This document shows, one piece after another, positions 1-13,032 of a DNA stretch of 64,000 nt (within the stretch, counting starts at the first letter, position 1; each line of letters begins with the position of its first letter). Below the pieces are notes generated by a model. The model saw only the letters and a list, made by a program, of their open reading frames with translations, searched no databases and had not been told where the DNA came from. This DNA is from Amphirosellinia nigrospora (taxonomy: Eukaryota > Ascomycota > Sordariomycetes > Xylariales > Xylariaceae): contig SCHM01000004.1 of assembly GCA_004123355.1 (NCBI GenBank), forward strand, positions 558,001-622,000. Reading direction: 5' to 3'. The position numbers and the translations under genes are program-made.

Positions 1-1943
1 CCATCTATCGCCCTTGGCGCGGCGGCTGACGTATTTCACGAAGCGCAGCACACCTTTATCGTGCAGCACGAGGCTCATGCGGTTCCACGCCGCGGCCTGG
101 AAGAACAGTATATTGTCGCCCCCTCCTCGTCGTTGCTGGATTTGTAAATGGCCGCGTCTTCGTTGTCGTCGCCCTCATCTGTCGCCATGTAGACCTCGTG
201 GCCACCTACCTCCCCTGTTCCTTCTTCTTCCCCCTCCTCCTCGTCCTTGTGTTTGCGTTTCCTCTTAGTACTGTCTTTCTTCCCCTTCGTCTTCGAAGCT
301 GTCGCTTCGCTGTCTTCCGCCTCGTCATCCCCTTCTTCCGCGCCTCCCCACCCTTTGTGGGGGTGATGCCGAGGTTCAACTCCAGCCGCGGCTTGCCCTC
401 GTGGCCCGTGGCCAGCGTGTAATCTTTCCCGCGCCGGAACCGCCGCGCCAGGATGTCGTGGCTCTCGATCGTGCAACCCGTCGCGATCTGCAGCCACCGG
501 CGGAACTGGCGGCTGGGGAGGAACTCGTCGAGGAGCTCGCGGATCGGAGAGTCGGCTTCGTCGGCTTTGCTCGGCTTTCCTTTCTCTTTGCCGCGATTCT
601 TCTTCCGCTTCTCCGGAGACGGGGGTAGGTAGAGGTATCTGTGTTTGTGCGGTGGCTTCGCTACGCGCCAGGATGTCTCTTTCTCGAGCTTTGCGGTATC
701 GTCAGGTAACTCCTCGCTCGCCTCTTCCTGCGCCTTCACATAGGCGCGCAGCCGCGTCGCGAACTTCTTCCCTAGTAGATTCGGGAGTGTGATGCTTGAG
801 TTCACGTCGAAGTACTCCGAGATCTGCTCGAGGGTGTCGGGCGTCAGGTACGTGGGGGCCATGAAGCGGAGGAGGAACTCAAGGTCGGCTTCGTCGAAGT
901 CGGCCTCACCCTCCTTGACGGGGACGGGCTGCGGCCGGGGCGCGTCGTACTGGTCCGGGTTGCCCTGCAGCTGCATGAGGCCGCTGTTCTTGGTATTCTG
1001 CTCCTCGGCGCCCGCGACGTAGCCGTCCTCGCCGACCTGCGGGATGTGGAACCACCCTGAGATGGCCATGCGCACGCGCCCGCCCTCGCGCACCAGTTGC
1101 GCCTTGGAGTCGGCGTGGTACACCTCCTCGACGTCGTGGAAGCTCCTCCCCGGCTGCACGGCGAAGAAGCTCAGCTGGTTCCACGCCGGCGGGATCACCT
1201 TGCTGACGTCCGGGATAGGGGTATGCGCGACCTGCCCGTCCTTGCCCTCGATCGTCTTCACGGGGAAGAGCCGGAGGGCGCGCCCCATTCCGACTTCCAG
1301 GGGATGTCCGGGTCGGTGAGGTAGAGGATGTAGCTGACCTTCCGGCTGCCGATGACATCGTCGTGGCACAGCAGGTAGCAGCCGGGGGTGTAGACGTTGA
1401 TGGCCATGTCGGTCTTGCGACCGCTGAGGGGGCCGCAGCCGGTGACGTGGGCTATGTAGTCGCGGAAAGGTTGGGAGTACATGGCGTCGCGCAAGGCCAG
1501 GAGTGAGGGTAGCTTGGCGAGGGCATCGTCGCCTAGCCCGTCGAGGTTGGCGAGGTCGCCCGACTGGTGGATCTTGTAGATGTCGGTCTCCTTGGGCGTA
1601 AACATGACATTCTCCTTGATCTCGTTGCGCACAGAACGTAATAGCTTATCGTCGATCAGCTCGTGGATGACGGCATGCTTGTACGGCGCCGACTCGGCAT
1701 ACTCCTGCGTATACTGGTTAAGAACCTTCTTGTCGAAGAGTCCTTTCCTGAAGCGTTTTTGGGCATCATCTTTGCTCGGAGCTATAAATTGGTGTTAGCC
1801 TTTGGCTCATCTTCTATCGCCGCTATCCTATTCCATTCCTTCTGGACCTCCCAGCGCCACTGACTAAACGACTTACAGCTCTTGGTCTTCTTCTTGGGGT
1901 GTGCCTTGTCCACGACCTGTGGCTCCTCTGCTTTGCGCTTCAT
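1..1943 (-). CDS. OGFOD1/Tpa1/Ofd1-type prolyl hydroxylase, 3' end cut by window edge
   Basis: Fe(II)/2-oxoglutarate dioxygenase of the family that hydroxylates a proline of ribosomal protein uS12 (RPS23); yeast Tpa1 and fission yeast Ofd1 belong here. The start is the ATG at 1943 (MKRKAEE...). A 95 nt intron at 1782-1876 (GTAAGT..TAG) leads into the catalytic domain. Visible motifs: iron ligands HxD in YLLCHDDV and His in RSFHDVEEV, and the 2OG-binding Arg in RMAISGWFH. The C-terminal half ends in an acidic Lys/Glu linker and the conserved WNRMSLVL...FVKYVSR block at 1-130. Three frame changes occur, near 1275, 350 and 120; each is explained by one base missing from a G run (for example GGC GGC read as GGC GC). 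Sequencing error is likelier than a pseudogene, because conservation continues past every break. The last codons lie outside the window. Confidence 0.88.
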
Positions 1944-4811
1944 TCTGGGTGGCTGACGTGGGTTGCCCTGAGCTTAAGCAATTGGATCAAAAGCAAGACA
2001 AGCAATTCGAAGATAGAGGCCGTGCGTGTTGGGTCTCAGCCACGACAGATGAAATTTCCTGCAGGTTTCCGAATTCAATTTGTAGGAAGACAGAGAAGGC
2101 AGTGGTCTGATCGTCCTCCAATTTTTTTGGTTTGCTTGAATATCGAACGAGGAAGCTGCGATTTAGAGCTGTAAAAACGGGGCACCTCCACTTAGATCTT
2201 TTTAGTGCGGCGTATATACACTATGTCGACTGAGAGGTGGGCAGGGACCACTTAGGAAGTTGAGCCTAAACCACTTGTAGATAACTGACTTGTCGACTTA
2301 TAAAAAGCTTGAATACTTCACTACTGACAAGCAACAACTCTTTATATGCGTGGGGGAAAAGCAAGAACTTGGGCTTCAGGCACGCATTGACGGCTGTCAT
2401 TCCTCCCACTCCCACTCCCACTCCTTCACCCTCTCGCTCTCTCTCCCCGCACCCATCAGCTCGCATCGAGCATAGTATAATGATTACCGTATCACACCAC
2501 CCATCCGTAAAACCAATCAATTCATGCTTCATGCCCGCACCATGCTGCTTCCTCGCCTCTGCTTGCTTTATCCCTCGGCCCCAAGCGCCCATCGTCGACT
2601 CCTTGCAGAAATGCGGAACCCCCAATGATGGGATGGATTGCCTGACTGACTGGCTAATGGGCCATCTTCTCTGGTTGACCGCTGGTCTGGGTCGAAAAAT
2701 AAATCTTACTTGTGTGTGTCTTGCTCAGGCATCTTGTGTTCACGTCTTGTACACTATAGTACCAAACTACCTAACCCGCCTCGACAAACCGTCTTACTCT
2801 CTTCAATCGGGCCCGTTCCGCCCCCCACCGGGCGCTTAGGTAGTATCAATGCCGCGGGTGGGCATTTGCGTCTTTCGGCCGATAGGATCGATGTAATGCT
2901 CCTACATCGGGGGGCGGGCTACCCTCATCCAGACATGTCTGAGATTGGGACCAGTCTCGGACGGGTGCATAGTTGAAATATGCTGGGTGAGTCGTAGATT
3001 GCGATACAGGCGTCTATTGCTGTGTCACTTTATTCGTCCTCTACCGCTACTCTTCCGTCTTTGCGCCATATCTGCATCTCTGATTTGCCCTTGTTCTAGC
3101 GCCGCGCTTCTGGTCGAGCATTTACTCGCACAAAGCGTCTAAAAACCAAGCTCATTTGATAGGAAATTGACCTAACGTGAGGTATATGGGTGGGGTGATG
3201 TCATCCTTTATGTACCAAGTCTACCAGATCTCGGCTCTCGACCACGCCGTCCATCCGTGAGCAAGGTCCGTGCCGGTAAGCTGTTAACCTCCATACTAGC
3301 ATGGTAATCGTGGGCAATCCACGAGCGGAACCGCTAGTTGATATCATTTCTTTATATACCCACCATACGAGCCGCGTCATCGCAGGTAGAGCACATATTT
3401 ATATATTATGGCTGTTCCTGCGCAAAAACTGGTAGCAAACGTACGTAATAATGGTAGTAGCGGTGAATTATTGAAATTACTTATTCTGCCCTGCCTGTGT
3501 CTAGGTAATACTTGATGGACATGTGAATGAGACTCACGATTATTAGTATAGAAATTGGGTCACGTGTCAAATATTAATCGAGAAGTAGTGCGCCCGTGCC
3601 TAGGTAGTTCGCCGATAGGGACTCCAGCTAATATTATAGAATATACTAAATCTGGTTTTAAATATCGGTACTCGTCTAGAGGATTTAACCGTTAGTTTGT
3701 ATAGTTGAACGATAATTAACGGCTTATTGTTTCAAGCAAATTCATCGAGAATTTGGACAGTATTCGCTTTCGCTCCGTAGTAGACTTGTATCACAGAATT
3801 GACAATGGAGATGTTGTTATAGCCATGCCAAAAGAGTTCAAGAATCTTCAAAGTATCCTAATAAATGTGTCCACAACTCGTTGGTTAACTGAAACAATGA
3901 TCAACAACATCGGCATACTGTATTGAGAAGGTTGCGCACGTCCTGACATATCCACGTACGCCTCCACGTATGCCCTTGTAGGCCAGTTAGTCTAGAGATC
4001 TCTTAGGACAGTCAATTTATACAACTTGATTGAGTTCTTCCCTTGCGCCCATATGAAAAAACAATCGCAGGAAAGGGACTAAAACGCCGTAACATCTCTC
4101 ACAGCTCCCCAGGTTGAGAGTGGGAATGAGCGTCATTCTCCACGTAGAGAGGGTAGCGATGACTGGGGGTCTTATACGTGGAAGGAGGAACATGCTTAGA
4201 GAGGCTCACATCGGCAGAATTGAACCGAATCCAGATATCGTTAGATCCATCTGGCGAGCTGATGGGTGATATTGGCAATGATTGGCTAAGGTTTGCGACA
4301 AGGAGCCACTATTTCATCAAAGTGGCACGCTTTAAGGTACTTGGAAGGAATGCCAAGTAGAACTGACCCCTATCAATTATAACCGCGGTCCACCTCTGAA
4401 GAGAACATCTTTTTATATCAAGATGAGTGCAACAATTGATTACAGTATACGACTTCTCGTATTGCCTATCATCGAAGTTGACAGTCATCCTTACGAGAAT
4501 GAGGACACACCTCCCTGCGCCTTCCGCCTCTTGCCTACCACTCTGAGACACGAGACACTCTGGAACTGACTAGCGATGCTACAGTCGAGACAGCATCGTT
4601 GGCTTGACACCTCCGGCTGATGTTAGGTATCTCGAGGGTTGTCACGAAACCCGGGTCGCTCGATGAGAACGTAGATTCGATCTTGTCGCGCCTTATTTGG
4701 ATTCCATAAGGCAATCGTATTGAGTCATTGCCATAAGTCCATGGTCTATATTCACACTTCCACTCATAAGGCACCTACCACCCTGTTTATCGACTCGAGG
4801 AAGTGAACAAG
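1944..4811. other. intergenic, no gene recognised
   Basis: About 2.9 kb between the divergently placed hydroxylase and glycosyltransferase genes. It holds only short ORFs with no familiar protein pattern, a pyrimidine-rich tract with CCCACT/CTCTCT runs at about 2400-2450, and AT-rich DNA at about 3330-3760. The first few hundred bases are presumably the hydroxylase promoter and the last few hundred that of the glycosyltransferase. Confidence 0.6.
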
Positions 4812-6281
4812 ATGGCTTTCAGACCGTCGAGATCTAGACTACGAAGGCTGAGGCCTGCATTACTCATATCTTTACTGATATTAACTGTATTTATATACTT
4901 CCGACTGACTTCAGTGCCGGCGCACACCTCTCAACCTGTTATTTCGGACCGGGTTGAGGAAGATGGGGTCGTGTGTCCTAAATCACCGTTGATGAAAGAC
5001 GTCTTCCTCGTCATCCGAACGGGGGCAACTGAAGCCCAAGAAAAGCTACCGGTCCACTTCAAGACCATCCTCACTTGTGTCCCTGATTTCATGATCTTCT
5101 CAGATATGGACGAGATTGTGGACGGCCATCAGGTTCACGATGTACTCAACGAAGTGAACGAGACGATAAAGAAGTCGGCGCCAGAGTTCCAGTTATATGA
5201 CCATCTCCGCACCAAGGGACGCGATGGACTGGACTATCAAACCCTATTTGGAAGTGGACCGTCGGGCGCCTTGGATAATCCCGGCTGGAAGCTCGACAAA
5301 TGGAAGTTCCTGCCCATGGTCGACCGAGCGCTACAGGAGCGGCCCCAGGCGAAGTGGTTCGTATTCGTTGAGCCGGATACGTACTTGATGTGGACCAATA
5401 TGCTTGAGTACCTAGGCCATTTCGACGCAAGCAAGCCATGGTATCTAGGCAAGCATATGTATGCCAGCGGCGTTTTGTTTGCTCACGGAGGATCTGGTTT
5501 CGCGCTTTCTAGGCCCGCCTTAGAAAAGGTAACAAAGCATTGGCGAGAGAAGAAAACCGAGATCGAAGAGGAGACATTGAAAGGGTGGGCCGGCGACATG
5601 ATCCTAGGAAAGACGTTGAGCGATGTCGGCGTTTCCATGTTCTGGGCATACCCGCATCTCCAAGGCGACAGCCTGACGGCGCTCGACTGGGCCGTGGAGA
5701 AGCTCGAGAGGCAAGCTTGGTGCTATGCCGCCACGACCTTCCACCACATGAACGCGGAGGAGATCACGGACCTCTGGCAGTTCGAGCAGACCTGGTATCG
5801 GAGGAACCCGATGGGCGGTCCCCCTCTCCGCTTCCGCGACATCTTCAATAATCTGATACGCCACCGGCTTCTCGCCGAGCGTTCGGCCTGGGACAACATG
5901 TCCATCGGGAAGGAATACAGCGAGGAAGAGCTCGCGAAAATGTCACAGAATGATGTGGACAATCTATCGCTCGTGGAGCAGAATGCCCACAACTCGTTCG
6001 AGATGTGTCGGGCTACGTGCGAGCAACAGCCCAGATGTATTCAATTCTCCTTCTTGCTGGGCAAATGCTCCGTCTCCAACGAATTGCGATTAGGCCATGC
6101 TGCAGACACGCAGTGCCTCGAGTACTCCAATGCCGCCGGAAAGTGCGTGAAGGAGGCTGCGACTACGGGGGAGGAGGACGACATCGTCCGGTCTGGCTGG
6201 ATCATGGATAGGATACCAGGCTATGTGTATTGGTTAGATGAGTTTTGTGACAAGGTGCATGACGTCTGGATTACGAAATAG
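4812..6281 (+). CDS. type II membrane glycosyltransferase (fringe/DUF604-like, GT31-related) with PAN-like tail
   Basis: Single-exon gene of 489 codons; the ATG at 4812 is preferred. Residues about 17-36 form one hydrophobic segment after a basic N-terminus (RPSRSRLRR), as in a Golgi type II membrane enzyme. The lumenal part resembles fungal fringe-like proteins: DVFLVIRTGATEA near the start, FSDMDE, then KWFVFVEPDTYLMW, where EPD sits at the position of the usual DxD metal site. It continues with GGSGFALSRPAL and the GWAGDMILGKTLSDVGV block. The last 110 residues have paired cysteines (CRATCEQQPRCIQFSF...GKCSV) as in a PAN/Apple module. Donor and acceptor sugars cannot be read from sequence. 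No frame break is seen over 1.47 kb, unlike several neighbours. Confidence 0.78.
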   Translation: MAFRPSRSRLRRLRPALLISLLILTVFIYFRLTSVPAHTSQPVISDRVEEDGVVCPKSPLMKDVFLVIRTGATEAQEKLPVHFKTILTCVPDFMIFSDMDEIVDGHQVHDVLNEVNETIKKSAPEFQLYDHLRTKGRDGLDYQTLFGSGPSGALDNPGWKLDKWKFLPMVDRALQERPQAKWFVFVEPDTYLMWTNMLEYLGHFDASKPWYLGKHMYASGVLFAHGGSGFALSRPALEKVTKHWREKKTEIEEETLKGWAGDMILGKTLSDVGVSMFWAYPHLQGDSLTALDWAVEKLERQAWCYAATTFHHMNAEEITDLWQFEQTWYRRNPMGGPPLRFRDIFNNLIRHRLLAERSAWDNMSIGKEYSEEELAKMSQNDVDNLSLVEQNAHNSFEMCRATCEQQPRCIQFSFLLGKCSVSNELRLGHAADTQCLEYSNAAGKCVKEAATTGEEDDIVRSGWIMDRIPGYVYWLDEFCDKVHDVWITK

Positions 6282-7187
6282 GAGGGAGGATGCTGGGTTG
6301 GGTCAAAAGGTGAAGGTATCATGGGATATCTTCATCATTGTAGCATAGTATTACAAAGGCTCTATGGATACAAGTGTACGATACCCCTACGTCCAGTTCT
6401 GACTACCTACTCGTGATACTGATAATGTTTTACGCCGTCCTCCAATCAACAATAATGTTTGTCATCATGACATCGGCCATTTGCTTACTCGTGGCGAATA
6501 AGTGCCGTGCATACATGTATGTGAGGAACGTATCGCGCCGTACTCGTATCATTCCATGACGCATCGCACGAGGCCAGAATTTTATTTAGGGATTTTCTTG
6601 ATAGGGTACTAACGAATGGGTATTCTCTAGGATTACAAGTAATTAGTATGATCAAAAGTCATAACATGATGGTCTGATGAGACGATTGTTAAATTCGCAG
6701 TGGTTTTGCGGTATGATACATAGCAGTATACGATTTAAACCGACACAACAAACTGGATAGTACGGTAAAGCATCGGTATACAAAAGAATGTGCTTAAAAA
6801 CAGATAATGAAGAAACACGACTATCTCGGGTTCCGTATTCGTATTTTGCTGAAGATTGGGAAATCGAGAACCCGATTAGGAACGGAGCTATGCGATTGGC
6901 TAGCGTCCACATAGCTCCCGCTGAGTCCCCGCAATACCCCTTACACCAACTACAGCGGTGGCGCCACTCATTGGACAATGCCCTGAAGCAAATAGTTAGC
7001 TAAGTACCAGGTAGGTAGGTCATGTAGAAAGACACCAACGCATCTGAATGCCATTAATTTTATAAAATCTTCCACCCCTCGACTGCCTACCTACCTCTCC
7101 GATCTGGTCAGCACCACCTAACTCTGGCCCTTCTCACACGGCAAGCCGATACCACAGCGAGAGTTGGACCACGATATCCTTGCCAGA
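6282..7187. other. intergenic region upstream of CYP51
   Basis: No coding region is supported. It contains AT-rich DNA and GTAGGTAGGT/CTACCTACC tracts at about 7009-7020 and 7083-7096. The last stretch is the presumed CYP51 promoter and leader; no specific factor site is claimed. Confidence 0.6.
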
Positions 7188-8884
<1,697 letters not shown>

Positions 8885-9776
8885 GCGTTAATAGGAATGA
8901 CTGATCCAACGACTATATACTGTTTTTTAATCTGGCAAGAAAAACCCTGTATTACCACAGGTGGCTTGGGGAGAAAATACCTTACTGCTTTTCCCCAGGC
9001 ATGTTACGAGAACATGGCATAGACATATACCTAGTATTACTTAATAAACTAACAAGAATAAGTACCAAGAAAGAATATGGTAGAAGAAACTGTAAGGAGG
9101 CGCGTGTTTACCTCGTGAGCCGTTTCAATGACATCGCGGCCCTTCATCCGTAATGTAGTGTAACATTGGCATCGCCAAGTTAATTAGGTGGCTTGAGCGC
9201 GATGCGACGATGGTGCGTGACAATTGCCGTGCTGCCAATGGCGGGAGTGGCCGGGAACCCGCAATGGACTTAGCTTCCAGTAGGTAGCTCCATGTCATGG
9301 CCTAATGCAAGGAGCTCGCTCCTGCGTCTAGTTTAACCCGCTAACAATGTCTTGCTCGTACTCGGAGCTATTTAAGACGACGCCAAATTGCACGTTATAT
9401 ACCGGGAGTCCTATTTCCCACTCTTACCCCCTCAGCTATACATACCTACCTGAGGTACCCCGTTTCTTATCAATGACCTTTTAATTGTTAAGCTGTACGT
9501 CTAAGCACTCGTGTTAGTATAGCTTCTTCTTACCTAAAACCAAAGAATACCTATACAACTATAGCTACGACGGAACCACGATCCAAGCAGATCAGACTGC
9601 ATTTATTTCGGCCATCAGTCCAACTCCCCGGACATCCAGCGGTTCCCTTCAAGTATCCTACCGAGCCTTTCCTACGAAGCTCTGATATACCGTTACATCA
9701 CGCCGTCAGCCAGAGTTCGGCAGACTACGTTCGTCCGATACCTCCCTATAGACTATCGTCCGAGACTCGACCTACC
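8885..9776. other. intergenic, no gene recognised
   Basis: AT-rich downstream of CYP51, then a mixed region upstream of the DUF3074 gene. No ORF with a recognisable pattern and no RNA gene was seen. Confidence 0.6.
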
Positions 9777-10900
9777 ATGTCGACAGGAAACGAATTGGGC
9801 CCGCTCGTGCGTCGTTGGGGTCTGCCCGTGAAGCAGCTGCCTTCCGCAACGGCTGGAGCAGACGAATTGAAGCCATTCTTCGCTTCAATTCTCAAGGAAG
9901 CCCTCCCCTTCATCGACGGCGCCGCGCCCAGGACCCCTCCCTCAGAGGCGAAGAAGCTCTGGAAATCGAAAGGCGCCAAGACCAGCCCGGACTCGACCGC
10001 CAAGGTCGACGTCCTGGAACGCGTCATCTCGGCCAAGGAGCTGCAAGCCGTCGCGTCAAAACACGGGGTCAAGAGCAAGGCCGAGGAGGAGACATGGGCA
10101 GTCCGCCTCAGCGTGCACGAAGATGCGGCCAAGAAAGGCACGGCGTCGTGGGACGAGTTCGACCGCTCTTTCCGCCTGGATCATGGCAAGACTGAGATGG
10201 CCTTCACGCCCGACGTCATCGGCGCCAACGAGGCCCAGCGGTGGGACTGTGCCGGCATCGAGCTGGAGGAGGCCGGGCAGTCATGGGATAGTTTCTCTTT
10301 CGTCGTCGAGGAGATGCGGCACAAGATCGGGCGGCCTATCCTCAAGGACCGCACGTTCCCCGTGCTCCAAGTATCGTGTGCCGTGAAGGAGGGGACCGGC
10401 GCGCAAGAGTTCGTCATCGTCAGCATCCCCGTGCCCGACTTCGGCACGAGCGACAAGGCCAGTCTGTCCAAGGAAAAGGGCGCCCACATCGCATACTACG
10501 TAAGCGTCGAGCGCATACGCAAGCTCGAAGACGGCAAGATTGAGTGGCTGCTTGGAACCGCCAGCGACGCTACTGGCGTGCTGCCCCTGTGGATCCAGGA
10601 TAAAGCCCTCGTCGGCATCGTCTGGAAGGACGTCCCCATGTTCCTGGGTTGGATCGCCAAGGAGAGAGGAAATCGGACGCCAAGACGGCTTCTGCGCCGC
10701 CTGTCGAATCTGGCGTAAAGGAGGAGGCGGAACCGGTTCCCCAGGTCACTACTGGTGTGGTGACTGGACCTACGACGGCTGTATCTGAAGGTGCCGCAGT
10801 CGAGGAGATTGTGCCGCCCAAGGAGCCAGCCCCTGAAGTGACTACCGGTGTCGAGACGGGTAAAACGGCCGAGGAATCCAAGGGCGAAGCAACAGCCTAA
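9777..10900 (+). CDS. DUF3074 (START-like) domain protein with low-complexity tail
   Basis: Fungal DUF3074 protein, a family with a predicted START-like ligand-binding fold and no firm function. The start is the ATG at 9777 (MSTGNELGPL). The first 310 residues are the domain: features include LERVISAKELQ, SWDEFDRSFR, the EEMRHKIGRP block, FVIVSIPVPDF and the final IEWLLGTASDATGVLPLWIQ. Near 10665 the frame changes to a Glu/Thr/Pro-rich tail with two TTGV-type repeats (VTTGVVTG, VTTGVETG) ending at TAA 10898-10900. One base missing from the GG before AAATCGG would join them. After the TAA the same frame runs 11 more residues to TGA at 10936 (GAETTEGTAKA), in the same composition, so the TAA may be a recent change. 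Confidence 0.78.
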
Positions 10901-11748
10901 GGTGCTGAGACCACTGAAGGTACCGCTAAAGCCTGAGCAATTTACCTCGGTGGTGAAGTAGACTCGCCAGCTAGTTGGTTTACAATGTCTAGGGCATGAC
11001 AATGGGCTTACACAGCTACGAAGGTTGACACTGGCAGGATGTCGCAGACTCGTGTCTTCCGATGAGTTCGTGGATACGGCAAACTGGAGTGGCTTTCTTG
11101 TTTTGTTTTATTTTATTTTTGGGAAAAGTTGACTTCGGCTTGCTAATCCGTTAAATACCTAAATACCCTACCTTGGTTATTAAGGTACTACCATGGGGGT
11201 TTTGATACCATTTGCAGCGTTTGGCAGACGGATGGGGGATTGATGGATGGGTGTTTGTTTAGTCTGTAGTATACGAGTATACAGTATAGGTACCACCTAG
11301 TAATTATACACCTATACCTATTAATATTGGGATTGTTATATGATGAGTGTCGGTTGGAATTGCACATGGAGTAGTGTATGTTATATGTGAAAAGAAACGA
11401 ATGGAGGGCTTGTTCTTTGATACCTAGGTATCTGTGTCTTTTTGCTGCGTGATGCATCTGTATACAGTGTTACCAAAAGAAGTAAGAACCCGGCATTTTA
11501 ATTGGTAGCCCCCAAACTTGGTCTATGAATACGTCATTCTCTCTAGATGTCATCACAAGGTGGTTTAGGTATGCCTACCACTTCGTACTGAATAATAAGT
11601 AAGGTTAGGTAGTTACAAAACAACATCGAATCATTCGTTCAAGAAACCTTGATCGCACAATCCCCTTAAGAGTTGGAAGAGACAAGTCGACCCAGTCTGG
11701 CCTTACTTTACCTCACCTATCGTCGATAACCAAACCACGAGCAGCGAT
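10901..11748. other. intergenic, AT-rich
   Basis: No gene is supported apart from the possible 11-codon extension of the preceding gene. A T-rich run lies at about 11098-11122 and an AT-rich stretch with ATAC/TATACC repeats at 11270-11340. The promoter of the next gene would lie in the final part. Confidence 0.55.
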
Positions 11749-12219
11749 ATGGCAACGAACAGCGGACGCGGGAATCCCAGTACGTAACATCACACCACAC
11801 CATATCCTGTCTACCTACCTACCTACCTACCTACCGGTCTAGGCGGGCACTCATTCATCTTCGCAACCCAACCCTTTCTCTTACCTCCAAGTACCTACCT
11901 ACCTACCCATCTACAATACCTACCCCGAAACTAAACTAACAGGCCTTCCCCACAAGTCGACGCATCAGACGCCCCACGAGGCGGCGACACGGCCCCGCCC
12001 CCGCTATCCGACGAGGTGAAGGGCGCCATCATCACAAAAGACGCTTCCACTTCCACCTCGACCTCGATCTCATCGGCGGCGGCGGCGGCGGCGGGAGGGA
12101 AGAAGACGGGAAGCGACATAACGGGCGTGCACGCGTCCGGACAAGAGCCCGGGATGCGGCCCGATCCGAGACCCAAGGTCGAGGCGGCGCCGCCGCCGAA
12201 GGGAGGTGAGGGCGTGTAG
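11749..12219 (+). CDS. small conserved-looking hypothetical protein, two exons
   Basis: Proposed model: exon 11749-11779 (MATNSGRGNP), 177 nt intron 11780-11956 (GTACGT..AAG), exon 11957-12219 ending at TAG. The acceptor at 11956 was chosen because it keeps frame with the longer ORF; an AG at 11942 does not. The product, about 97 residues, is hydrophilic and low in complexity: DASDAPRGGD, a Ser/Thr run, an Ala run and a Pro-rich end. No domain or membrane segment is seen, and the function is unknown. The intron holds six tandem CTAC units. The model rests on splice signals and frame only. Confidence 0.5.
11811..11835. repeat. CTAC tetranucleotide microsatellite
   Basis: About six perfect CTAC units inside the proposed intron of the small hypothetical gene; a shorter CTAC run recurs near 11892-11907. 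The same motif is scattered through other intergenic parts of this window. Confidence 0.9.
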
Positions 12220-13032
12220 ATAGGTGGAGGTATTACTACATCACACACGTGATACGCTCCCTGAGGTGTGCGCTGCATGTTTATGAGGGAGGGAAGAGGA
12301 AATACGATGTCGGGTATAAGGGAGTAGGACCACTATAGACATGTGCGTAATGGAGAAGGGGGGTGAGTTAGTTCATGTGTAGTAGGTAGCACGTCTAAAT
12401 AGCTTGAAATGACGAATACGAGAACGTTCAAGATACCGTTTCCTACCAGTTTTTGTTGACTGTGATAGCACCTCGCTAGATCCACGGAGACGGTGCCTAA
12501 ACGCTTTCCCATATATTCCTCCCTGATATGGATTTCAACAGGCTACTGGGGCTTGACGACTATCGTACGTACCAAGGCACATATGCGAGACAAGATACTT
12601 AGCCAAAATTCTATCGCAGATTCGTAGTTGCAGAGTAATTTTAATAGATATTGCAATCTTAACAACTAAGCGACCTTCCTGTTGCAGGACGCGCATATAG
12701 AACCTGATGGATGCTTTCAGTAAACCCACCCAGCCAAACAACCCAAATACCACTTAAAGGGTATCATAAAACAACTAGTGCCTTGTCGCAAAACAAGACT
12801 TGGAAGACTGATAAGACGAGCAATGGCTTGGTTAGTCGACTGACCAGAGTCCTGCCATCACCCTCTTTAGGTTCTCCGATTGGAAGTGGGTGGGAAAGTT
12901 TGTCTGTCATTTCCTTACACTTCTGTTCCGTCTTCTTCGCTGCGATAACTTCTTGATACCCAACTCATAGGAAGAAACGTCGTCTTATATTTCATAGAAA
13001 CAGGGAACCGAAATCGATGAACAAAGGAGGCA
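12220..13032. other. intergenic, no gene recognised
   Basis: Lies between the 3' ends of the small plus-strand gene and the minus-strand CRT10-like gene, so it should mostly hold terminators. No coding signal was recognised. Confidence 0.55.

Noticed and set aside
4210-4260. GGTTCAATTC on the minus strand, like a tRNA B box
   Set aside because: No acceptor or anticodon stems can be formed around it.
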